The notes under the pieces are model-generated. The model saw nothing but the letters and a program-made list of their open reading frames with translations, was not told the origin of the DNA and searched no databases. From SOIL31 sp964636815 (GTDB taxonomy: Bacteria; Babelota; Babeliae; Babelales; Vermiphilaceae), in NCBI GenBank assembly GCA_964636815.1, contig CAZWTF010000006.1, positions 1-64,000 on the forward strand: a stretch of 64,000 nt of DNA. Direction: 5' to 3'. Every line of letters begins with the position of its first letter. Position 1 is the stretch's first letter. The translations under genes were made by a program, and so were the position numbers. Below are positions 8,100 to 16,832 of this stretch, in pieces.

Positions 8100-9494
8100 A
8101 TGGTATCTAAGGTTAAACAGGTGGTGCGTGGGCTGTTTGATATTGAACCACAAGAGCGTGCAAAACTTTTCTTTTTGTCGCTTCTTTATTTTCTTGTTGT
8201 TGGAGCGTATACCGTAACTCGTGATCTTAAGAGCTCGATTTTTTTGGGGACTGTTGGGAAAGAGTACATACCGTGGGTAAAAGTTATTTCTATGTTGATG
8301 CTTGTTCCAGCAATTTTTTTCTATTCACGTCTTGTTGATAAAATTCGTCGGTATCAGTTGTTGATTTTTTATAGTGTGTTGTTTGGAATAGCGAACTTAA
8401 TTTTTGCGTATTATATTGGACATCCAACAATTGGAATTCTTAATACCGATGCGCGTCCAACCCGATTGTTTGGTTGGTTCTTCTACTTTTTTGTTGAAGG
8501 GTATTCGCCGTTTGTGGTGAGTGTTTTTTGGGCGTTGGCTAACTCTGTAAGTAGCCCCGCTGAGGCAAAAAAGAATTATGGTTATATGGTAGCAGGCTCA
8601 AAGTTTGGTGGCATGGTTGCTGCAGCATTAGCTTGGTATATTTTTGGACTGAGTGCTCAATTAGTCAATCCGTATTTAACGCATGTTGAAGCGCATCAAT
8701 TAATTTTAGTTGTTTCCACGCTGTTTTTGGCATTAGTTCCCATTGCTACTTTGCTTTTTATAAAAAAGGTTCCGGCTCATATGATGCATGGATACGAAGC
8801 AGCTTACAAGCTTGAAGCAGAGGAAAAAACTAATGTTCCCAAGCCAAGTATGTTTGCTGGTCTTGAGATGTTTATTAGATATCCGTATGTGCTTGGTATT
8901 TTTGGAATGGTCTTTTTTTATGAGATTATTTCAACCGTGTTGAGTTATTTACGCTTAGGGGTTGCGGAAGCGGGTGCAGGTTCTATTTCTGATGTTTCCA
9001 GAGTGTTGTTTGAAATAGCATTTAAAGCTCATTTTGTTGGGTTAGTTATTTCACTTGTTGGTACACAGACATTGCTTGCCCGTCTTGGGACACGTATTTG
9101 CTTAATGCTGATTCCGTTATCTATGGGAGCTACTTTATTTTATATTATTTTTGAAACTTCCCCGGAAGCATTACGAAATGCATTGGTGGTGTTTACTGCA
9201 TTAAATTACGCATTTCTTGCTCCTGTTAGAGAGAGCTTGTATCTTCCGACAATTAAAGAGATTAAGTTTAAGTCAAAATCATGGATTGATGCCTTTGGTA
9301 GTAAATTTGCCAAAACAGCAGGTTCTATGTTTAATGTTTTTGCTTCAACAATGGGCGAGACATTTGTGTTGCCAGTGCACTCTTTTTTCTTTGCCATGAC
9401 AATTGGATTGTGGTTTGGGGTAACCTTTTTGTTAGGGCGACGCTTTGAACAGGCAATTAGTAAAAATGAGGTTATTGGAGCTGAAGAAAAGTAA
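8100..9494 (+). CDS. ATP/ADP translocase-type nucleotide transporter (copy 2)
   Basis: A 464-residue polytopic protein of the same family as its upstream neighbour. It has matching landmarks: TRDLKSSIFLGTVG, FYSRLVDK, and the late APVRESLYLPTIKE segment. The frame opens earlier at a TTG inside the terminator (8049), so the ATG at 8100 is chosen; it gives the usual cytosolic lead before the first membrane helix, but no strong ribosome-binding site is seen. The two copies are clearly diverged, so they may have different nucleotide specificities. Confidence 0.9.
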   Translation: MVSKVKQVVRGLFDIEPQERAKLFFLSLLYFLVVGAYTVTRDLKSSIFLGTVGKEYIPWVKVISMLMLVPAIFFYSRLVDKIRRYQLLIFYSVLFGIANLIFAYYIGHPTIGILNTDARPTRLFGWFFYFFVEGYSPFVVSVFWALANSVSSPAEAKKNYGYMVAGSKFGGMVAAALAWYIFGLSAQLVNPYLTHVEAHQLILVVSTLFLALVPIATLLFIKKVPAHMMHGYEAAYKLEAEEKTNVPKPSMFAGLEMFIRYPYVLGIFGMVFFYEIISTVLSYLRLGVAEAGAGSISDVSRVLFEIAFKAHFVGLVISLVGTQTLLARLGTRICLMLIPLSMGATLFYIIFETSPEALRNALVVFTALNYAFLAPVRESLYLPTIKEIKFKSKSWIDAFGSKFAKTAGSMFNVFASTMGETFVLPVHSFFFAMTIGLWFGVTFLLGRRFEQAISKNEVIGAEEK

Positions 9495-9629
9495 AATAAA
9501 CTAGGCTTTTGTTGCTCTTAATAGGTTTCTTGGTTGAAGTGGGATAGAAGTTGGGGTTAAATTTATTGCATTTTTTTCTTGTTTTGTTACACTTTCTATG
9601 AATGAAATAAAAGTATAAAGGATGTTTGG

Positions 9630-10445
9630 ATGAGAGATTTTAAAGGATTGTTCGGAGAATTGGTAAAAGCAGGCGTTCATTTTGGTCATCAAAAATCACG
9701 TTGGTGTCCTAAAATGGAGCAATATATTTGGGGCTACAAAAATAAGGTGCATTTGATTGATGTTTCCAAAACTGCTTTCCAGTTGGACAAATCAGAGAAA
9801 TTCTTAGAGTCAGTAGCTGCTGAAGGTGGAACTGTTTTATGGGTTGGCACTAAAAAAGCTGCAGCAGACATTATTGAAAACGTTGGTCGTAGATTAACTC
9901 AGCCTTATGTGAATCACAGATGGTTGGGTGGAACATTGCTTAACTTTAGCCAAGTTAAAAAATCTTTAACAAGATTACTTCATTATGAAGATATTTTGGC
10001 AAAATCTGAAAGCAACCCTTTCTACACTAAAAAAGAACTTAATCTATACAGAAAAACAGCGGACAAACTTGAAAAAACAGTTGGTGGCATTAGAAAGTTA
10101 GCATTACCAATCAGCGCGATTGTTATTGTTGATGTAACTAAAGAACAATCAGCAGTTAAAGAAGCAGTTTTAATGGGCGTTCCTGTAGTTGGTATTGTTG
10201 ATACAAACTCAGATCCTTCATTAGTTGATTATGTAATTCCTGCTAACGATGATTCTCCGCAATCAATTGGTTTGGTTTTAGGTTACCTTGCTGATGCAGT
10301 TGCTCGTGGTAAAGAAAAAGCAGCTCAAAGCGCAAAAAGTGCGAGCGAAGCTCAAATTACCAAAAAAGGCACTAAGGAGCAGGCAGCTGTAGACGCTCCA
10401 AGTGATGTTGAAATTGCATTACAACAGTTGGATGCACAAGAATAA
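9630..10445 (+). CDS. rpsB: 30S ribosomal protein S2
   Basis: A 271-residue S2 protein of the small subunit. Diagnostic stretches are AGVHFGHQKSRW near the N-terminus, NHRWLGGTLLN in the middle, and VGIVDTNSDP with VIPANDDS toward the C-terminus. A lysine- and alanine-rich tail extends slightly beyond the usual end. AAGGA precedes the ATG. Unusually, tsf does not follow: it is located at 20.7 kb, and tRNA-Ser comes next here. Confidence 0.96.
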   Translation: MRDFKGLFGELVKAGVHFGHQKSRWCPKMEQYIWGYKNKVHLIDVSKTAFQLDKSEKFLESVAAEGGTVLWVGTKKAAADIIENVGRRLTQPYVNHRWLGGTLLNFSQVKKSLTRLLHYEDILAKSESNPFYTKKELNLYRKTADKLEKTVGGIRKLALPISAIVIVDVTKEQSAVKEAVLMGVPVVGIVDTNSDPSLVDYVIPANDDSPQSIGLVLGYLADAVARGKEKAAQSAKSASEAQITKKGTKEQAAVDAPSDVEIALQQLDAQE

Positions 10446-10455
10446 TTTCTCATCC

Positions 10456-10547
10456 GGAGAGATGTCTGAGTGGTTGAAGGAGCATGATTGGAAATCATGT
10501 ATGTTTCGAAAGGGGCATCGAGGGTTCGAATCCCTCTCTCTCCACCA
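10456..10547 (+). tRNA. tRNA-Ser (anticodon GGA)
   Basis: The acceptor arms GGAGAGA and TCTCTCC pair. The anticodon stem CATGA/TCATG carries the loop TTGGAAA, reading GGA (UCC codons). A long variable arm is present, as expected for serine. The T arm is GAGGG-TTCGAAT-CCCTC. The 3' CCA is encoded. It lies 10 bp after rpsB. Confidence 0.95.
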
Positions 10548-10649
10548 GCTTTTGTTGTAGCACAGCTTTGTCTGGTTACGTTGCGGTTTGAAATTTAAAT
10601 AAGATATGTACCAAGTAATTTTTAATAAATTATTTGGATAATAAAATAT

Positions 10650-10737
10650 GGGAAAGTAGATAAAGAGATAGAGTGCATAATCTGTCAGGTCTGAAAAGAA
10701 GCAGCAGGTGTATTCAGTTTCTTGTAGATACTTTCCC
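10650..10737 (+). ncRNA. ffs: Signal recognition particle 4.5S-type RNA
   Basis: About 88 nt closed by a perfect 9-bp end stem, GGGAAAGTA (10650-10658) with TACTTTCCC (10729-10737). The centre has the conserved SRP helix-8 signature TCAGGTC-TGAAAA-GAAGCAGC (10685-10705): a GAAA tetraloop in the place of GGAA, followed by the invariant AGCAGC-side loop that binds Ffh. A possible -10 (GATAAT) lies about 8 nt upstream of the 5' end. Its position directly before dnaX is common for ffs. A further CCACC/GGTGG hairpin lies at about 10753-10778. Confidence 0.88.
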
Positions 10738-10816
10738 ATTTTCATATAGCGTCCACCATAGTTTTGTTCTGGGTGGATCAGTTCTAAAAATTTATGTTGT
10801 TGTAGGTAAAGACCGA

Positions 10817-12589
10817 ATGAGCTCTGTTGTATTAAATTTAAGTCGAAAATGGCGATCACAAGATTTCGATCATATTGTTGGTCAAGATCTTGCCGTTCGT
10901 ATTCTTAAAAATAGTCTTTATCTTGGTCATTATTTTCCTGTTTATTTATGTGCCGGACAACGTGGTTGTGGTAAAACCTCAACAGCACGTGTTTTTGCGG
11001 CAGCGGTTAATTGTCATAATTTGCCGTTATTCCAAAAAGATCCTAAAAAACATTCTATTCCTTGTTTGGTATGTGAATCATGTGTTGCAATGAAAGAAGG
11101 AAATCATCCTGATTTTGTTGAAATTGATGCAGCTTCTCATACTGGTGTTGATAATATTCGTGCGGTGATTGAATCATCTTCATTGCTTCCAATTATGGGG
11201 CGTAAGCGTGTGTATCTTATTGATGAAGCGCACATGTTGAGCAAAGCGGCATTTAATGCTGCATTAAAAATTTTAGAAGAGCCACCGGCAACAGCGCTAT
11301 TTATTTTAGCAACAACAAATCCTCATAAAATTATTGATACGGTGAGATCTCGTTGTTTTCAACTGTTTTTCACACCAATTCCTCATGAGACATTGAAAAA
11401 CCATTTGATGTTCATTTGTAAACAAGAAAAAATTGCACATACAGAGCAAGCTCTTGATCTTATTGTTCGACATACTGAAGGATCTGCTCGTGATGCATTG
11501 AACTTATTAGAACAGATTAGATTTTCAAACTCCATAGTTAATAAAGAGGCGGTACTTGCATTGCTTGGTCATATTGATGATCAGCAAGTTATGAATCTTA
11601 TTCAATTAACGATGCAAGGTGAAGCTAAAGTTTTAGTCCAGTTGTTGCATTCATTGAATATTGATAAACATAAAGCAGAATTTATTTGGCAGCGCATGGT
11701 TGTGTTGTTACGCGCTTTATTGTGGATTAAATATGACGTACAACCACATGAACTGATTGTATCGGTTGCGTTGTTAGAAGCGAGTGCGCGTTGGTGCTCG
11801 TTACATGATATTCATCGCATGATTGAATCATTATATACACATGAAGAACTTTTCCTTAAAACAACAATGCAGCATATCTTTTTGGAGATGATTTTGTTGA
11901 GCTTGTGTGCTAAAGACAGTAAAAAGAATGATAATGGTGATGGCTCTGCCCCATGTGCTTTAGCTATTCCTTCTTCTGATGGGCAAGAGCTTGATGATGA
12001 GTTCGAAGATGAAGAAGAGGGCGATGATAGCGAAGAAGAGGATGAAGCAATTGGTTATGATCAAAAATGGTTAACGTTTGTTACAAAAGTTGCGTCTTTA
12101 AATGAGCATCTGGTGCATTCTGTTTTTAAACAAGCTCGTTTTATTGAATATGTTGCCGATACGAACCGTTTATCTATTGAGTTATCAAAAGATTTTGTTC
12201 TTTTTAAAGAGTGGTTAAATAGTACACAATCATTGTGGCAGCCATTATTAAAAGAACTTTTTTCAGTGAATGTAGTGCTTGATCTGCAATTTACTGGAAC
12301 ATCATCTAAAGTAGAAGTTCAAACTAAAAAATTTAAAAGTGAAGAAACTGTTGTTGCAAAACCAGCAGCGAAACAGTTTACTCCATCTTCAGCAACTTCA
12401 GTCCGCACGAGCTCAAGCGATGGTGGATTTCGTGGTACTACCCGTTACAACAATCAAAAAACAACAGTTACATCAGTGAATAAAAATGAACCACGCGTTG
12501 ATGTGTCTGATGAAAACAGATGGAAAACTGCAGCTATGTTAATGCGTCATTTTCCGGGAACTGTTACCGAAATACGTGAAAATCAATGA
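10817..12589 (+). CDS. dnaX: DNA polymerase III subunit gamma/tau
   Basis: A 590-residue clamp-loader ATPase. Walker A is GQRGCGKTST near residue 47. The Zn module includes CLVCESC, Walker B is YLIDEAHML, and the sensor region reads ATTNPHKI. The C-terminal third has a run of acidic residues (DDEFEDEEEGDDSEEEDE) before a tau-like domain. The open frame extends upstream through the SRP RNA to 10673, but the canonical beginning (LSRKWRSQDFDHIVGQ) supports ATG 10817. The stop overlaps der by 4 bp. No convincing programmed frameshift was identified. Confidence 0.95.
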   Translation: MSSVVLNLSRKWRSQDFDHIVGQDLAVRILKNSLYLGHYFPVYLCAGQRGCGKTSTARVFAAAVNCHNLPLFQKDPKKHSIPCLVCESCVAMKEGNHPDFVEIDAASHTGVDNIRAVIESSSLLPIMGRKRVYLIDEAHMLSKAAFNAALKILEEPPATALFILATTNPHKIIDTVRSRCFQLFFTPIPHETLKNHLMFICKQEKIAHTEQALDLIVRHTEGSARDALNLLEQIRFSNSIVNKEAVLALLGHIDDQQVMNLIQLTMQGEAKVLVQLLHSLNIDKHKAEFIWQRMVVLLRALLWIKYDVQPHELIVSVALLEASARWCSLHDIHRMIESLYTHEELFLKTTMQHIFLEMILLSLCAKDSKKNDNGDGSAPCALAIPSSDGQELDDEFEDEEEGDDSEEEDEAIGYDQKWLTFVTKVASLNEHLVHSVFKQARFIEYVADTNRLSIELSKDFVLFKEWLNSTQSLWQPLLKELFSVNVVLDLQFTGTSSKVEVQTKKFKSEETVVAKPAAKQFTPSSATSVRTSSSDGGFRGTTRYNNQKTTVTSVNKNEPRVDVSDENRWKTAAMLMRHFPGTVTEIRENQ

Positions 12590-13905
12590 AAAAAATTAAA
12601 CTTCCTCAAGTTGTCGTTGTTGGGCGTACCAACGTTGGCAAATCTACACTATTTAATCGTTTGTCTGAAAATGTAAAAGCTATTGCATTAGACCTTGAAG
12701 GTGTAACGCGTGACTTTTTAAGAGATACTATTGCATGGCAAGGGAGAAGTTTTGAGCTTATTGATACTGGTGGTATCAGTTTGCGAAAAACACAAGATCC
12801 TATTTTAAGCCAATCGCGAGCTATTGCTTTATCAATGATTGAATCAGCAGACATTATTTTGTTTGTTGTTGATGGTAAAGCAGGTTTGGTGACTGAAGAT
12901 CGTGAAATTGCGCAGTTGTTGCATAAACACGGTAAAACTGTGTTTTTAGTTGTTAACAAAATTGACGTTAAGGATGCAGCGGAAAACATGTATGAATTTG
13001 AAGGTCTTGGTTTTCCAAAAAGTTGCTTTATCTCTGCTGCCCATGGGAAAAACATTGTTGATCTTCTAGAGCTGATTGTTGCACATTTACCAGCACCTTT
13101 AATGGTTGAAGTTGAAGAGCCTGCATATAAGATTATGTTATTAGGTAAACCTAATGTTGGTAAATCATCATTAATGAATTTGTTGCTTGATAAAGATCGC
13201 GCAATTGTGTCTCCTGAAGCAGGAACAACTCGTGAAGCGCTTGCTGAGCGCGTTATGTTTTATCAAGAAGATATTCAACTTTCTGATACTCCTGGTGTGC
13301 GTAGAATGCGTTCTGTTACCGAGCCGCTTGAAGGTATGATGGTGCAGAGCACAATGCAAGCATTAAAAAATTCTGACATTGTGTTGTTGCTTATTGATGC
13401 AAGTGCAGAATCAGTTGTTGATCAGGAATTAAAACTTGCGTTTTATGCATTTGAAAGCCAATATAAAGCGCTTATTATTCTATTTAATAAATATGATCTT
13501 GTTGATGAAGGAACTAAAGTTCGCTTTGATCATGCCTTGTCTGAATATGATTTCTTTTTAAAGAAGGTGATAACGATTAATATTTCTTGTAAAACAGGAA
13601 AAAATGTTGGCAGGATTTTGCCTGCAGTAAAAGAGGTATGGGACCGTTATTCGCGCAAATTCAATCAAAATGAGCTGACGCAACTGTTTAAAGAAGCATC
13701 AGTGCGACGTCCGTTGTATCATAATAAAAATTTATTAATGTTTCATTCTGCTCATCAGATAAACACAGCTCCAATTACGATTGTAATGCACGTAAATCAA
13801 CCAACATGGTTTGGTAGTTCGCAACTTGCGTATTTCGAGAAAGTTTTGCGACAAGAATATGATTTACGTGGTGTACCTGTTAAATTTATTGTGCGCGCAA
13901 GGTAA
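12586..13905 (+). CDS. der: Ribosome-assembly GTPase Der (EngA)
   Basis: A 439-residue protein with two tandem GTPase domains, needed for 50S subunit maturation. The first G1 is GRTNVGKST (about residues 13-21) with NKID as G4. The second G1 is GKPNVGKSS with DTPG as G3 and NKYD as G4. A KH-like C-terminal domain ends in VKFIVRAR. Tandem G domains are unique to this family. It overlaps the dnaX stop (ATGA) and is probably co-transcribed with it. Confidence 0.96.
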   Translation: MKKIKLPQVVVVGRTNVGKSTLFNRLSENVKAIALDLEGVTRDFLRDTIAWQGRSFELIDTGGISLRKTQDPILSQSRAIALSMIESADIILFVVDGKAGLVTEDREIAQLLHKHGKTVFLVVNKIDVKDAAENMYEFEGLGFPKSCFISAAHGKNIVDLLELIVAHLPAPLMVEVEEPAYKIMLLGKPNVGKSSLMNLLLDKDRAIVSPEAGTTREALAERVMFYQEDIQLSDTPGVRRMRSVTEPLEGMMVQSTMQALKNSDIVLLLIDASAESVVDQELKLAFYAFESQYKALIILFNKYDLVDEGTKVRFDHALSEYDFFLKKVITINISCKTGKNVGRILPAVKEVWDRYSRKFNQNELTQLFKEASVRRPLYHNKNLLMFHSAHQINTAPITIVMHVNQPTWFGSSQLAYFEKVLRQEYDLRGVPVKFIVRAR

Positions 13906-13937
13906 TATGTTTTATTGTATGTAAAAAAGGGCATACA

Positions 13938-14288
13938 ATGAATAAACGTATTGTTTTTCGTAACATGGATCATTCTGACGTGATGGAAGAGTACGCAAAT
14001 GGTCAACTTGAACGTATCATTGAGTTTTTACAAGATGATCGTGGACCAGTTTTTATTGACCTTTATCTTGAACCAAGTCGTGTTCACCGTCATCATCGTG
14101 TTGAACTGCATGTCAAAAGTGCTGACTATAATTTGAATTCATCATATGAGCATGAAGGCATGGATTTTTATGCTACGCTTGATCGTGTGATTGATACTAT
14201 GTATCGTTTGTTGTGTGAAGAAAAGCGTCGACATCAAGATGAAAAGAAAAGCTGTGGTCGTCATGATGAGTTTAAAAAACAGCGATAA
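13938..14288 (+). CDS. HPF/RaiA-like ribosome-associated protein
   Basis: A 116-residue protein matching the short hibernation-promoting-factor fold. The N-terminal helix reads MEEYANGQLERIIEF, and the late signature MDFYATLDRVIDTMYRLL matches the D-x-Y-A-A-I-D-x-x-I-D-K-L pattern of HPF, followed by a charged tail. These proteins bind in the 30S decoding channel and dimerise or silence ribosomes. An AAGGGC site precedes the ATG. It lies 32 bp after der, probably in the same transcript. It is short-form, without the long C-terminal dimerisation domain. Confidence 0.75.
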   Translation: MNKRIVFRNMDHSDVMEEYANGQLERIIEFLQDDRGPVFIDLYLEPSRVHRHHRVELHVKSADYNLNSSYEHEGMDFYATLDRVIDTMYRLLCEEKRRHQDEKKSCGRHDEFKKQR

Positions 14289-15224
14289 TTAGAACAGATT
14301 AAATTGTGTGTCAGCGTATTGCAGTGTCTTAAAAGATAATAGCAATGTGCTGCTGATACACAATATTCCAAGAAAAGTACATAAAGCGCGAAGGTTTTTT
14401 GATTGAACCTTCGTGCTTTTTTTTATATAAAACAACCCAGAAAATAGTGTGCAGACGCATGCCATGATTAGTGTGATCAATGGTGTGCTGATTGCGTATA
14501 TGTACATCAATACGTATGCCATGATTGTTATTGCACAGAGCGATATAATAATTTCAAGCCATTCCTTTATTTTAATCTGTTTTTGTAGATCTTCTTTAAA
14601 GAAATAGAAAAAAGCTATTAGTACACTCAAAATAAACAGTAAGAGTGCAAAATATCTTTTATGATCATTGCGCAGAGATCTTATAATAAGGCGTATCATG
14701 TGGAAAGTCATAAAGCTATAATGTTCGATGATTGTTATTTTGCGTGTTTTTTGTATTGGTTCATATTCGTCGATTGTTGTTATGGCATCGATCATTTCAT
14801 TGATCTGTGATGGTGCTGCAGTGAAAGCTAGAGGAAACTGTAAATGATTTATTTTTTTGTCTGCGTGACGATAGTAGCTGCAATAGAGGTATGCTGAGTG
14901 AGCACTTTTATTTTTTGTGGTTGCGTACAAACTGATTATAAAATCTTCATTAAAAATTTGTTTTGCTTCTTTAAATGATGAATCATAATGGGCAACAGTA
15001 AGTTTATTTGCTTTCCATGGCGATAGGGTGATGTTTGGATTGTCGATTGAGCAGGTAATAAAATCTTTGTAGATAAAATCTTTTTTTGGAATGGTAAAGC
15101 TGATTGTTATTTCTTTGGTGGAAGCGTCGACTTTTGTGTTTGTAAAGGAGATAAGCCTTGGCGTTTGTTTTCCAAGGCTTATGGTAAAAAATGCTAGCAA
15201 TAATATTGTTTTATTTAACCGCAT
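14289..15224 (-). CDS. Exported membrane protein, possibly DsbD-alpha-like
   Basis: A 311-residue protein: a signal peptide (about 1-19), a periplasmic beta-rich domain (about 20-165) and four hydrophobic segments in the last 120 residues. The periplasmic part has the layout of the DsbD N-terminal domain (KKDFIYKDFI, then FNEDFIISLY, then YLYCSYY and a late P-x-A-F), but it keeps only one of the two active-site cysteines, so the assignment is tentative. It overlaps the 3' end of the exported peroxiredoxin gene by 14 bp, so the pair is probably co-expressed. A thiol-redox role is inferred from this context. Confidence 0.5.
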   Translation of the reverse strand: MRLNKTILLLAFFTISLGKQTPRLISFTNTKVDASTKEITISFTIPKKDFIYKDFITCSIDNPNITLSPWKANKLTVAHYDSSFKEAKQIFNEDFIISLYATTKNKSAHSAYLYCSYYRHADKKINHLQFPLAFTAAPSQINEMIDAITTIDEYEPIQKTRKITIIEHYSFMTFHMIRLIIRSLRNDHKRYFALLLFILSVLIAFFYFFKEDLQKQIKIKEWLEIIISLCAITIMAYVLMYIYAISTPLITLIMACVCTLFSGLFYIKKSTKVQSKNLRALCTFLGILCISSTLLLSFKTLQYADTQFNLF

Positions 15225-15738
15225 TAAATGTATCTAATATTTGTTGCGCGTGATCTTTTGTATCAACTTGTTTAATAATTCCCACAATCAAACCATATTC
15301 ATTAACTAAAAAAGTCCAACGTTTAGGAAGGCCGAATAGCCACCACCACCATCCTTTGTTAACACCATAATCTTTGAACGTTTGTTTTGTTGCAACGAGG
15401 AGTGTAAAGGGAAGATGCTTTTTTGCAATAAATTTTTGTTTGCTTTTGACTGACCCTTTACTCAAACCAAGAACGGTAATACCAGCATCTGTTAAGGTTG
15501 CATAATCATCACGTAAGCTGCACGCTTGCTCTGAACATCCCGGGGTATTATCTTTTGGGTAAAAATAAAGTGCTATTTTTTCACCTTTAAAATTATCAAG
15601 AGTTACGGTTTCACCATCTTGGTTAACTAATGAAAAATTGGGAGCTCTATTACCAATTTGCAGCTCTTTAGCTGAACAAGTGCAATGGAGTACTGTAAAG
15701 CAGATGAGGGCAGTGAATAATAATACGAATGCTTTCAT
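15211..15738 (-). CDS. bcp: Exported peroxiredoxin Q (Bcp family)
   Basis: A 175-residue thioredoxin-fold peroxidase with an N-terminal signal peptide (about 1-23), so it probably acts in the periplasm or as an envelope protein. The peroxidatic Cys68 and resolving Cys73 sit in TPGCSEQAC, the typical BcpA 5-residue spacing. FYPKDNTPGC is the family signature. The WWWW run at the dimer/loop region is odd. AAAGGA precedes the ATG, and an extended -10 motif lies about 40 bp upstream. Bcp proteins are usually cytosolic, which makes the export signal notable. Confidence 0.88.
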   Translation of the reverse strand: MKAFVLLFTALICFTVLHCTCSAKELQIGNRAPNFSLVNQDGETVTLDNFKGEKIALYFYPKDNTPGCSEQACSLRDDYATLTDAGITVLGLSKGSVKSKQKFIAKKHLPFTLLVATKQTFKDYGVNKGWWWWLFGLPKRWTFLVNEYGLIVGIIKQVDTKDHAQQILDTFNAVK

Positions 15739-15775
15739 AGAATTTCCTTTGGTTTTTTATAGTGATGTTTTATGT

Positions 15776-15784
15776 ATTATACCA
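15776..15784 (-). promoter_or_regulatory. Extended -10 promoter element for bcp
   Basis: The minus strand reads TGGTATAAT here, a perfect TGnTATAAT extended -10. It sits in the gap between the DUF4097-like gene and bcp. No good -35 is seen. The same TGGTAtAnT form recurs upstream of the genes at 57254 and 63253. Confidence 0.55.
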
Positions 15785-15787
15785 AGT

Positions 15788-16720
15788 TTAGGTTGTTTTG
15801 ACTTCAGTGATTTTTACATTGCCCTTAATGGTGTGTAATGCAATTGTTGCCTCGCCAGATCCAATGGTTCCATCTACTTCTTTTTTAAATTTATTCCATG
15901 CAAAGCTATTGAGTTGTGTTGCATACGGTTTGAGGGTAATAACATGGTCAGAAAGGAGTGTGCCATGAGTTGTATGTCCACGGATTTCGGCATTGGTATT
16001 AGTTGGTAGAGCGAGTGTGATATTTCCAGACGTTGTTTTTAAATCAATAGCACTTGTTGAAGGAAGTTTTTTATATGCAACGGTTACTTTTCCAGATGTC
16101 GAATATGCGTTAAAGCTGTGTGTGATATTTCCTGCATTGATATTGCCTTGATGCGTATGCACATTCACAGGTCCCATGGCATTTGTAATTTGAATGTTTC
16201 CCTTTTTAAGGGTGCGAGCTGATACCGGCTTTTTGCTGTTGATGAGAGTAATATTATCATTGGTAACAATAGTAATAGCTCCATGAACATTTTTTATAGA
16301 AGCATCACCATGTTCTAGTATATTAAGCGTAATATCAAGAGATGCGGGAATAATGAGTTCATATTCAACTAACCCGTTTAATTTTGGATTAATATGTTTT
16401 GTGGTAATTGCAAGATGATTGTTCTGACTTGCATCAAGAACAACTTTAATCTGTTGTAAATCTTCTTCTTTTTTTGCACGTTTTGTTGTTTTAAGGAGTA
16501 TTGAATTTTTTTTCCATGTTGTAATAGTAACTGGTCCATTAATATTATTGATAGTGACATTATTAATAGATGTTGCGGATAGTTCGCGCTGATCAATTTT
16601 CTCAAGTTTATAGTTGTTTAAAAATGAAGTTATTTTTGCAAAGGGTGATTGTTTATCTGATGAGGCAATGATTGGAGAAGTGAAGGTAGAAAAAAGCATT
16701 ATATACACTATTTTATTCAT
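15788..16720 (-). CDS. Exported DUF4097-like beta-repeat protein
   Basis: A 310-residue protein with a signal peptide (about 1-19) followed by many short beta strands rich in Asn, Thr and Gly with repeated I-x-N-x-x-G-x-V/I turns (NNINGPVTITTW, NVHGAITIVT, NAMGPVNVHTHQGNI, TTSGNITLALP). This pattern is typical of DUF4097 / GIN-type adhesin-like beta-helix proteins. An AAGGAT site precedes the ATG. Function is unknown in this family; a surface or periplasmic location is inferred. Confidence 0.7.
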   Translation of the reverse strand: MNKIVYIMLFSTFTSPIIASSDKQSPFAKITSFLNNYKLEKIDQRELSATSINNVTINNINGPVTITTWKKNSILLKTTKRAKKEEDLQQIKVVLDASQNNHLAITTKHINPKLNGLVEYELIIPASLDITLNILEHGDASIKNVHGAITIVTNDNITLINSKKPVSARTLKKGNIQITNAMGPVNVHTHQGNINAGNITHSFNAYSTSGKVTVAYKKLPSTSAIDLKTTSGNITLALPTNTNAEIRGHTTHGTLLSDHVITLKPYATQLNSFAWNKFKKEVDGTIGSGEATIALHTIKGNVKITEVKTT

Positions 16721-16832
16721 TAGTTATCCTTTTATATGCGTGCCTGTCATATGAAGCCTTGGCGTAGTAGGATAGCATACAAAAAATGTTGTACTAATTC
16801 AAAGAACAGTAGGATGAAATCAGGAGATAAAG

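Noticed and set aside
10419..10859. A 146-residue minus-strand frame across the rpsB-dnaX gap
   Set aside because: It is antisense to tRNA-Ser, the SRP RNA and the start of dnaX, with no ribosome-binding site or family resemblance.
12325..12331. A possible slippery A-run in the 3' part of dnaX for a tau/gamma frameshift
   Set aside because: The run is not a convincing A-AAA-AAG heptamer and no downstream stem-loop was recognised; short A-runs are common in this AT-rich DNA.
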